From assembly GCA_029880285.1 (NCBI GenBank), contig JAOUOS010000011.1, positions 1 through 64,000 of the forward strand: a DNA stretch of 64,000 nt, given 5' to 3'. This document shows, one piece after another, positions 42,769 through 50,691 of this stretch. Made by a program: the position numbers and the translations under genes. This DNA comes from Spirochaetia bacterium. GTDB lineage: Bacteria; Spirochaetota; Leptospiria; Turneriellales; JAOUOS01. The notes beneath the pieces were generated by a model. That model saw only the letters and a program-made list of their open reading frames with translations, did not search any database and had not been told where the DNA came from. The number at the start of each line of letters is the position of its first letter. The stretch's first letter is position 1.

Positions 42769-44820
42769 ATGAATTTTATAAAAAAACCTATAAAAATAAC
42801 AGCCTTTTTATTTTTAATTTTTTTTCATGTTCCCATTTTTGGCTTGAATGTACAATTAAATGAACAAAATAATGTATACGATATAAGTGAAGATATTAGT
42901 TTTTATGAAGATAAAAGCGCTTCTTTACCATTTGAACAAATATATAATGATAAAATAAATAAATTTATACCTATGAACAAAAGTTATCCGACTTTTGGAT
43001 TTACCGAATCAAATATCTGGGGAAAAGTTTCAATACAAAATAAAAATTCAACTGAAGAAAACTGGAACCTTGTTTTTAATTTTACCATGCTGGATGAAAT
43101 TGATTTGTTTTATTTTAATAACGCAGGCGTAGTTATAAAAAAAGAACAGGGGAACTCCCGTGATTTTGAAAAAAGAGACGTAAATCATAGAAAAAATATT
43201 TTTAAGTTAAATATTCCATATAATACCACAAAAGAAATTTTCTTTAGAATAAGTTCAATAGATACCATAGAAATTCCCGTACTTTTAATGACTACAAAAG
43301 AAATTTTAATTAAAGACAGGGTAGAAACAAGTCTTCATGGGATTTATTACGGTATAATTCTAGTTATGGTGATTTATAACCTGTATATTTATTTTTTAGT
43401 TAAAGAAAAAACTTATATTCATTATATAATATTTACGTTTCTTTTTGCGATTTCATTTTTTGGTATGGATGGATTTCTTGCGCAGATATTTTTTCTTTCA
43501 AATGAAAATAATCTTCAGCTTATTAGAATGTTTACCGCAGGTATAAGTGGTTTTTTCAGCGCTTTATTTACTATTTCATTTTTAAATTTAAAAGAAAAAA
43601 AACCTCTGTTTTATAAAAGTACTGTTATTTATGCTACTGCCTGTTTGATAAATATCGTTGTATCTATTTTTAGTATAAAGACCGGTATAAAAATGATACT
43701 TCTTATTATGGTTATAGGTCCGCTTTTAGCGTTTGCATTGTCTATTGCCTTGTACAAAAAATATATGCCGGTAAGATATTATTTATGGAGCTGGTTTGTT
43801 TGGCTATTGGGAAGTTTTGTTTATGGGTTAAAAATTTTTAATATTTATATATACAATGTTACTGAGCACGTGGTGCAGATAGGTTCTGCCGTAGGCGCCA
43901 CTGTTCTTTCTTTCGGTTTAGCTTATAGAATGAAGTTAATTCAAAAAGAAAATGAAGATATAGAAATAAACTCTATAAAATTAAAACAAAAAATGATAGA
44001 AAATAATTTTCAGCTTGAAATGAGCATGCTTAAAAATGAGTTAAATAGAAATCAAATAGATATAGCTTCAGAAATACAAAATAAAATGATAAGCGGAGTA
44101 AAACTTAAAGATATTGATGCTTTTTACATACCTATGGAAGAAGTTGGCGGTGATTTTTACAATATAATTTCTCTTGAAAAAAATAAGAAAACAGGTATAT
44201 TTTTCAGCGATGTATCTGGCCATGGTATTGTTTCATCTTTATACACGGCGATGGTAAAAAGCGTAATATCAAACGCGCTCTCTGTTTACAAAGAAAATGT
44301 AAAAAAATCATCACTGATAAATCCTGCCCAGTTTTTAACTGAATTAAATTCATTTCTTTTGCCTTATTTAAATGGTAATTTAATAAGTGCGATGTACTGC
44401 ATTTTCAATCATGAGAAAAGAGAACTTGTTTTTTCTTCGGCTTCGCATCCGCCGCCTATAATTTTAAGTCAAAATAAAAATCATGAATTAAAGCTGGAGT
44501 TTTTAGATATATCGCCGCAGGGACATACGCTGGGAGTTTCAAACGATTTTGTGAAAAAGAAAAAGTATTACACAAATAAAAAAATTATACTGCCTAAAGA
44601 CAGGCGTCTTATTTTTTACAGTGATGGACTTTTAGATTCTGTAAAATATAAATATGAAAATATGAATTTGGGAATAGAATCTTTCGCTAATACCCCATTG
44701 TATTCGTTATTGAAAAATTCATTTTCGTTATCTTTAAAACAATTCTCAAAAAAATTTCAGACTATTGAAAAAAAACTAACCATTGAAGATGATATTTGTG
44801 TGTTGATTTTAGAAACCTAG
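42769..44820 (+). CDS. 7TMR-DISM receptor with SpoIIE-type PP2C phosphatase domain
   Basis: A 683-residue paralogue of the divergent gene. Signal peptide, DISMED2 domain (PTFGFTESNIWGKVSI), seven membrane helices (about 190-390), a coiled-coil linker (about 395-440), then a SpoIIE domain with GGDFYN, FSDVSGHGIVSS, HPPPIIL, IFYSDGLLDS and EDDICVLIL, so the metal-binding Asp residues are intact. Such receptors dephosphorylate STAS anti-anti-sigma proteins in partner-switching systems; the STAS protein encoded at 15860 is a candidate substrate. Confidence 0.92.
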   Translation: MNFIKKPIKITAFLFLIFFHVPIFGLNVQLNEQNNVYDISEDISFYEDKSASLPFEQIYNDKINKFIPMNKSYPTFGFTESNIWGKVSIQNKNSTEENWNLVFNFTMLDEIDLFYFNNAGVVIKKEQGNSRDFEKRDVNHRKNIFKLNIPYNTTKEIFFRISSIDTIEIPVLLMTTKEILIKDRVETSLHGIYYGIILVMVIYNLYIYFLVKEKTYIHYIIFTFLFAISFFGMDGFLAQIFFLSNENNLQLIRMFTAGISGFFSALFTISFLNLKEKKPLFYKSTVIYATACLINIVVSIFSIKTGIKMILLIMVIGPLLAFALSIALYKKYMPVRYYLWSWFVWLLGSFVYGLKIFNIYIYNVTEHVVQIGSAVGATVLSFGLAYRMKLIQKENEDIEINSIKLKQKMIENNFQLEMSMLKNELNRNQIDIASEIQNKMISGVKLKDIDAFYIPMEEVGGDFYNIISLEKNKKTGIFFSDVSGHGIVSSLYTAMVKSVISNALSVYKENVKKSSLINPAQFLTELNSFLLPYLNGNLISAMYCIFNHEKRELVFSSASHPPPIILSQNKNHELKLEFLDISPQGHTLGVSNDFVKKKKYYTNKKIILPKDRRLIFYSDGLLDSVKYKYENMNLGIESFANTPLYSLLKNSFSLSLKQFSKKFQTIEKKLTIEDDICVLILET

Positions 44821-45045
44821 GAAAATGAAACACAGATGAAAAATAAAGATTATAAGGAAGCCAGGAAAGCAGGAAGAGAATAGAACGCAGATTTGAAGGA
44901 TTGATTGTGGAGTAATTTTATCCAGGGCAATTATGTGCGCAGGCCACAGGTTGGCGCTCTGTCTGTGTCATTATCAAAAAAGAATACATAAATCCTGAAA
45001 ATCATGTAAATCCTGTCTAATTTATTATATTCTTTATCAGTAAAT

Positions 45046-47847
45046 TTAACTTTGTAGCAAAATATCTCTGGGTTTAGAACCAATCTGCGGACCAATATAG
45101 CCCTTCGCTTCAAGAGCTTCTATGATGCGGGCCGCTCTGTTATAGCCTATTCGTAGTCTTCTTTGAAGATAACTTGCAGAAGCTTTTTGGCTTTCAAGAA
45201 TAATGTTCCATGCCTCGTCAAAAAGCTCCTCATCTTCACTGTCAAGAGTTCCGCTATTGGCTTTTGGGTCTTCAAGAGTTATGTATGAAGGCTTGCCCAG
45301 CGGAATAGTGTTTTTTACGATTTCTTCAACTTCTTCGTCGTTTACAAGGGGAGCTTGAATTCGCATAAGCTGAGCGCATGATGGATGCTTAAACAATAAA
45401 TCACCCGCGCCAACAAGCTGTTCGGCCCCGTTTGAGTCAAGAATAGTTCTAGAGTCGGTTTTTTGCGCCACCTGAAGCGCGATTCGGGCGGGACAGTTTG
45501 CTTTTATCAAAGCCGTAATAACATCTACCGAAGGTCTTTGCGTGGCTAAAATTAAGTGAATACCCACGGCACGTGCTTTTTGAGATAATCTAATTACAGA
45601 AGATTCTATTTCTTTGCCCGCAGTAAGCATTAAATCGCCTAGCTCGTCAATTAATATAACAATGTAGGGCATAATAGGGCGGCAGTTAGTATGTGATGGA
45701 TTTTCTTTTTTATGTTCTTTTATTCTTTCATTATAGGTTCGAATATCTCTAACGCGAAGATCGGCAAGGTCTTCATATCTTCTTTCCATTTCTTCTACCG
45801 CCCAGTTTAAGGCTTGTATGGCTTTTTGCTGATCAATAATAACCGGATGCAAAAGATGCGGTATATCGTTATAATGAGAAAGTTCAACCAGTTTAGGATC
45901 TATTAAAAGAAACCTTACTTCATTGGGGCTTTTATTTAGTATCAAGCTTGAAATAAATGAATTTACTGCAACTGATTTTCCCGATCCTGTGGCGCCTGCT
46001 ATTAAAAGGTGAGGCATTTTTGTAAGATCATGTACAACCGGGTTGCCGGCAATGTCTTTGCCCAGTGGAAGAGGCAGTGCCCCGTTAAAATCGTTATAAA
46101 TGTTATCTGAAACTATATCACCTAAATATACAGTTTTTCTTTTTTTATTGGGAATTTCAATACCTACGGTAGATCTGCCGGGAATAGGGGCCTCAATTCT
46201 AACTCTAATGGCTTCAAGAGCCATGGCAAGTTCGTCTGTTAAGCCTAAAATTTTACTTACTTTAATGCCGGGCGCCATTTTAACTTCATATCTTGTGATA
46301 ATAGGACCAGCCTGTATTCCTACCACGCGTCCTTCTATATTAAACTGCTCTAATGTGCTCTCAAGTTTCTTTATTACATATTGAGTCTCTTCGGTATTGT
46401 TAATTTCAACCGCTGTTTCTTGTTTTCTTAAAATATGAAAGGGTAAATTATATTGACTTCCTAAAGATAAAATCGGAGTTACCGACGCGGGTTCTTCATG
46501 AAGGGGATCAGATTTTTGGGTTTCTTTATTTTTTAATTCTTCTTCAGATTTATTTTTTTCTTCGCGGTACCTTTGATAAGAAAATTCCGGTTTGCACTTT
46601 TCTTCTTCTTCTTCTTCAGAAATACTTAAATCTTCAACTTGTTCTTTAGCAACAGAATGCGGATCTAGCTTTTCGTCATCTTTTGTTTCAGGTTCTTCTA
46701 TTTTATTTAAGTTAAAATATTCATCTATACTAATGTCTTTGTTTGCATCAGGTTTTGAATAAGAATTATTTTCATGTTCTATGCTTGGCTCATTAGAATT
46801 ATCAGTTATAGTTTCATTTTTAATAGAATCAGATTCTAATTCACATTCAGTTGTATCTTGTAAAGAAGCTTCTTTTAAGGGACCTTCACTTTGTATTGGA
46901 TTAAAAGAGTCTTTAATGTTTTCTGAAAATTCTATTGTACCGGGTTCGTCTGAAATTGTTTCGAAATTATCTTTTTCTTTGGGATAAATATCAAGCCTGC
47001 AGGGAATGCTGTTGATCTTTTCGAATTTAAATTCATTTGTTTTAGTTTCAGTGTTTTCTAGTTCTGGTTTATTTTCAGTTTCATTAATGAAAGGATTTTT
47101 AATTTGATAAATTTCATTTGCGGGAATAATATTTTCAGTTTCTGAGTTTTCTTTTTTTAAAAACCAATCTGGTTTTTCATGATTCATAATTTCTTCTTTT
47201 TGAATCCATGAATTTTCGTTTAATTTATTTTCTTTTATATGAAAAAGTTCTTCTTTGTCTATAAATTTAATTTTTTGCATCCATAAAGGATTATTATCAA
47301 ACTTGTCTTCTTTTTTATCAATCCATTTAAGTTTTGGGTTATGTATTTTGTGATGGGATGAAAAGCTTTCAGAATTTGGTTCAGTTTCAGTTTTTTGAAC
47401 TTTATTAAATAAATCTTTTTGATTTTCCAATGCCTCTTTTTTTTGGTACCATGAGTTTTTTAAGATATCAAGAGAATTAATTTGATTTTTAATGGCGCTG
47501 TTTGATTCTTTAATTCTTTTATCAATGTCATCCCAGGGTACTTTAAAATTTTCTTTATTTTCCTGTTTTGGTTCCGGTGAATACGTATCATTTCTTACAA
47601 ATGTATTATGTTCAAGATTTTGAAGACTTTCTCTAAATGATGTTTCAGGTATGTAATTTTCACTATTTTCAGCTGTATTGGTTTCCCACTGATGAATTTG
47701 ATTCAGTTCATTTTCATCTTCATTATAATTTTCAAAATTTTCATCATTTTGATTGTTAATATTATTTGTTTGGTGGTTTTCTATTGTTTTTTTTAACCAA
47801 GGGAGTTTTTCAGATTCTGATACTTCTTTTTTTAAAAGCCATTTCAT
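45046..47847 (-). CDS. ftsK: FtsK/SpoIIIE-type DNA translocase without membrane segments
   Basis: A 933-residue protein. The C-terminal half is a canonical FtsK motor: alpha/beta domain, Walker A GATGSGKS (about residue 620), Walker B IVILIDELGDL, ATQRPSVDVITALIKANCP. A gamma winged helix follows (YLQRRLRIGYNRAARIIEALEAKG, for KOPS recognition). The N-terminal 450 residues have no membrane helix at all and are acidic and Asn/Glu-rich. Several short Trp motifs are scattered there (KWLLKKE, SWYQKKE, KWIDKKE, SWIQKEE, DWFLKKE). Standard FtsK proteins have four N-terminal helices that anchor to the septum. AAGGA precedes the ATG at 47847. Confidence 0.92.
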   Translation of the reverse strand: MKWLLKKEVSESEKLPWLKKTIENHQTNNINNQNDENFENYNEDENELNQIHQWETNTAENSENYIPETSFRESLQNLEHNTFVRNDTYSPEPKQENKENFKVPWDDIDKRIKESNSAIKNQINSLDILKNSWYQKKEALENQKDLFNKVQKTETEPNSESFSSHHKIHNPKLKWIDKKEDKFDNNPLWMQKIKFIDKEELFHIKENKLNENSWIQKEEIMNHEKPDWFLKKENSETENIIPANEIYQIKNPFINETENKPELENTETKTNEFKFEKINSIPCRLDIYPKEKDNFETISDEPGTIEFSENIKDSFNPIQSEGPLKEASLQDTTECELESDSIKNETITDNSNEPSIEHENNSYSKPDANKDISIDEYFNLNKIEEPETKDDEKLDPHSVAKEQVEDLSISEEEEEEKCKPEFSYQRYREEKNKSEEELKNKETQKSDPLHEEPASVTPILSLGSQYNLPFHILRKQETAVEINNTEETQYVIKKLESTLEQFNIEGRVVGIQAGPIITRYEVKMAPGIKVSKILGLTDELAMALEAIRVRIEAPIPGRSTVGIEIPNKKRKTVYLGDIVSDNIYNDFNGALPLPLGKDIAGNPVVHDLTKMPHLLIAGATGSGKSVAVNSFISSLILNKSPNEVRFLLIDPKLVELSHYNDIPHLLHPVIIDQQKAIQALNWAVEEMERRYEDLADLRVRDIRTYNERIKEHKKENPSHTNCRPIMPYIVILIDELGDLMLTAGKEIESSVIRLSQKARAVGIHLILATQRPSVDVITALIKANCPARIALQVAQKTDSRTILDSNGAEQLVGAGDLLFKHPSCAQLMRIQAPLVNDEEVEEIVKNTIPLGKPSYITLEDPKANSGTLDSEDEELFDEAWNIILESQKASASYLQRRLRIGYNRAARIIEALEAKGYIGPQIGSKPRDILLQS

Positions 47848-47862
47848 AATAATTCCTTATTT

Positions 47863-48747
47863 TTATGTTGTTAGTAACACTATAATGCCTAAAATTAACG
47901 TATAAATTCCAAAAGGATAAAATATTAATTTTCTACCCAGCCATACAAGAAGCTTTAATGATAAAATACCGGCTAAAAAAGATGATATTATACCAATAGC
48001 CGCCCAATCGTATCTGAAATTTGTAATTTGTGTGTCTATAAAAGCTTCTTTGCCTTCTAAAAGGGCGGCTCCTGTTAAAACCGGTATAGATATTAAAAAA
48101 CTAAACCGGACACTTTCTTCCCCTGAAAGTCCCGTAAAAAGACCAGCTGATATTGTACTACCTGATCTTGATATCCCCGGCAAAACTGCGAAACATTGAA
48201 AAATTCCCACAATAAATGCGTTTTTATTTTGATATTCCGAAAGATTTTTTAGATGCTCATGGTGTTTCTTCTTCCTAATTACAAAAATATCTGAAATTAT
48301 TAAAAACAAACCGTTTATAATAAAAAATACAGAAACTAAGATTAAACTTTCAGAAGTAGCGCTAACAAAGTCTTTATAAAAAGGCACTGATAGTACGGGC
48401 AGTGTGGCTAAAAAAATTAATATGAGAATTCGAATACCTTCGCCCTTATAATTTTTTTCTTTAAGGTTTTGAAAACTTTTTTTTATAAGTGATAATATAT
48501 CTTTTCGCCAAAAATATATAACAGCGACAATCGTCCCTATATGTAAAATTACGTTAAAAGCAAGAAGAGAGAAGCTTGTTTGAATTTTATGCGAAAATTC
48601 ATGAAAAAAGGGGATATTTTCCATTAATGCCAGATGACCACTGCTTGATATAGGTAAAAACTCGGTAAGTCCCTGTAAAAATCCCAAAAAAATAATAAAT
48701 AATATGACTTCCACAATATACTTTCGACAAAAAGGCATAATTTTCAA
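47863..48747 (-). CDS. uppP: Undecaprenyl-diphosphatase
   Basis: Integral membrane phosphatase recycling the lipid carrier of peptidoglycan synthesis (BacA/UppP family). Both signature regions are present: QGLTEFLPISSSGHLAL near the N-terminus and PGISRSGSTISAGLFTGL in the second half, with the catalytic Glu and Arg. 294 residues, about eight helices, normal length. It lies 15 bp ahead of the ftsK-like gene on the same strand. Confidence 0.96.
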   Translation of the reverse strand: MKIMPFCRKYIVEVILFIIFLGFLQGLTEFLPISSSGHLALMENIPFFHEFSHKIQTSFSLLAFNVILHIGTIVAVIYFWRKDILSLIKKSFQNLKEKNYKGEGIRILILIFLATLPVLSVPFYKDFVSATSESLILVSVFFIINGLFLIISDIFVIRKKKHHEHLKNLSEYQNKNAFIVGIFQCFAVLPGISRSGSTISAGLFTGLSGEESVRFSFLISIPVLTGAALLEGKEAFIDTQITNFRYDWAAIGIISSFLAGILSLKLLVWLGRKLIFYPFGIYTLILGIIVLLTT

Positions 48748-48904
48748 AGAAGTTTTTAAATATCTTATATATTTTGTTATAAATAAAAATATATGATTAT
48801 AAATATTAAATAAATATCTTTATGAAATATTTTTATAAGAGATTTATATTTTTTATAAATAAAAATATTCTACTATAAAAAGCCGATAATATAATATTGT
48901 CTAT

Positions 48905-50677
48905 ATGGAAAAAAATCCAATTAACTTTAAATTGAAAACATCAATTCTTGTTTCTTTTTTTGTTATTTTAACGGCTGCTTCAATTTATTATATTTCAATA
49001 CATATTATAAAAAATGAGTTTAAAAATTTAACTAAACTGGCAGCATGGAAAACCTCACAGCATTTATCAGAAAAAATAAGAAATGAAATTCAAAATAAAA
49101 TGCGGTTTTACAATAATATTGAAAATCGGCGGCAGTTTTCAAGCGCTTCAAACGCAGAAACATTTATAAAATCATCAATAATTAAAAATGATCAGGATAT
49201 TATTTATTTTTCTGTTTATAAAAACTTAGAAAAAAATAATCATAAACCCGAATTTGAATTTATAAATAACACAGGTATTATAGAAATTAATGAAAATAAG
49301 GTAAAAGAAATACAAGCAGAATTAACTGAATATTTAAAAGATGCCTTTGAAGGTAAATTAATTATTAAAAATGTATCAAATAAATTTAATAAGCCCGTTT
49401 TAATTTATATTATTCCCATAAAAGATGAATATCAAGTGCAAAGCGTTATTTTGTCAATGACTAATGCCAGTGCCGTAGCTGCTTCTTTGCTTACTGAAAA
49501 AATTCCCGAAAAAACCATTGTTCAAAAAGAAATTGTTTCATTCGCGGCAGATTTTTCAGGTGAAATTGTGGTTCATCCAGATTTAAATTTAGTTTTATCA
49601 CCTCAAAGTATGAAAGAAAATAAAGCCGTACAATTGATGATAAAAGATATCAAAGATTCAAATCTAATAGAATATTCTGAAAATGAAAATAGTTACTGGG
49701 GGGCTTTTCAAAGAATTCCTGATCTAAACCTTGGCGTTGTTACAATAAGCCCTGTCGCTAAGTATTCTGAGTTTATTTCACGCGTTCGTATAAGAAGTAT
49801 AATCGTTTTAGTAATAGTATTATTAATTTCTTTTTTATTTAGTTATTTATACACAAATAGAGTTTCAAAAAAATTTAATACGGTATTACAAAAAGTCAGC
49901 ACAAATGAATCTGGCATTAACACAAATATATCTTCAGAAAAAAACTTGAAAGGTGAAATTGAAGAAGAAGAAGTTGTTATTAATAAGGATGATTCTAAAC
50001 AGCATTTAGAAGATAAAGAAAATATAAAAGAAGAAATTATTGAAGAGGCGAAAAAGAAAAAGACGACTGTCTTTTTATCGGCGATTCAAAATTTTTCTGA
50101 GTTATCTGAAAAATCAGAGCCAGAAGAGCTTGTACGTCTTCTAAATGATTTTAATAAAATAATAAATGAAATTATCTTAGAAAATAAAGGAATTGTGATT
50201 AAATTTATAGGCAGAAGCGCTCTTGCTTTGTGGGGAAAAGAAAAGCATTCGAAAAAAGCTATGACAAACAGTGTTAATGCCGCTTTAAGTATGAGAGAAA
50301 AATTGATTGAATATAATAAAAGAAGAGAAAGTGAAAATAAGCCAGCCATTAAATTTGGATGCGGTATTAAAACTGGTGAGATAATTACAGGAACATTAAA
50401 AACATCCGACACGACTGAATTTGCGATAATGGGTGAGGCTGTAAAAGCTGCCGCGAGAATTGAAAAGTCAACCTCTGCGATGAATTTAGATATATTAATT
50501 TGTGAAGAAACTTATGAAGCAGTTCAAAATAATATTATTTGTGAAGAAGCCGCTATTGCAAAGTTTAAAGAAAGCGGCAAAGAATTTAAATTGTACGCGG
50601 TTTTAGGAGAAAAGAATAATAAAAATACCGTGCATAATATTCAAGAACTAAAAGAAAAGCTGTATAATAGAATATAA
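48905..50677 (+). CDS. Membrane sensor with catalytically degenerate class III cyclase domain
   Basis: A 590-residue protein: one N-terminal helix, an extracytoplasmic Cache-like sensor (about 40-295), a second helix (about 297-318), an acidic linker (about 330-385), and a class III nucleotidyl cyclase domain (about 385-565). The domain is recognisable (GCGIKTGEIITGTL, MGEAVKAAARIEK), but both metal-binding Asp residues are replaced. FADI corresponds to LSAI (Ala393), and KFIGDA corresponds to KFIGRS (Arg437). The Asn of VNxAAR is Lys. It should not make cAMP and may act as a receptor-regulated scaffold. It is followed 14 bp later by the FecR-like gene. Confidence 0.88.
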   Translation: MEKNPINFKLKTSILVSFFVILTAASIYYISIHIIKNEFKNLTKLAAWKTSQHLSEKIRNEIQNKMRFYNNIENRRQFSSASNAETFIKSSIIKNDQDIIYFSVYKNLEKNNHKPEFEFINNTGIIEINENKVKEIQAELTEYLKDAFEGKLIIKNVSNKFNKPVLIYIIPIKDEYQVQSVILSMTNASAVAASLLTEKIPEKTIVQKEIVSFAADFSGEIVVHPDLNLVLSPQSMKENKAVQLMIKDIKDSNLIEYSENENSYWGAFQRIPDLNLGVVTISPVAKYSEFISRVRIRSIIVLVIVLLISFLFSYLYTNRVSKKFNTVLQKVSTNESGINTNISSEKNLKGEIEEEEVVINKDDSKQHLEDKENIKEEIIEEAKKKKTTVFLSAIQNFSELSEKSEPEELVRLLNDFNKIINEIILENKGIVIKFIGRSALALWGKEKHSKKAMTNSVNAALSMREKLIEYNKRRESENKPAIKFGCGIKTGEIITGTLKTSDTTEFAIMGEAVKAAARIEKSTSAMNLDILICEETYEAVQNNIICEEAAIAKFKESGKEFKLYAVLGEKNNKNTVHNIQELKEKLYNRI

Positions 50678-50691
50678 AGAATATAATTAAA

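Noticed and set aside
44821..45045. Small gene on the minus strand between the phosphatase receptor and ftsK
   Set aside because: The 60-codon frame overlaps the ftsK 3' end and has no RBS or homology that I can see; I find nothing else in this gap.
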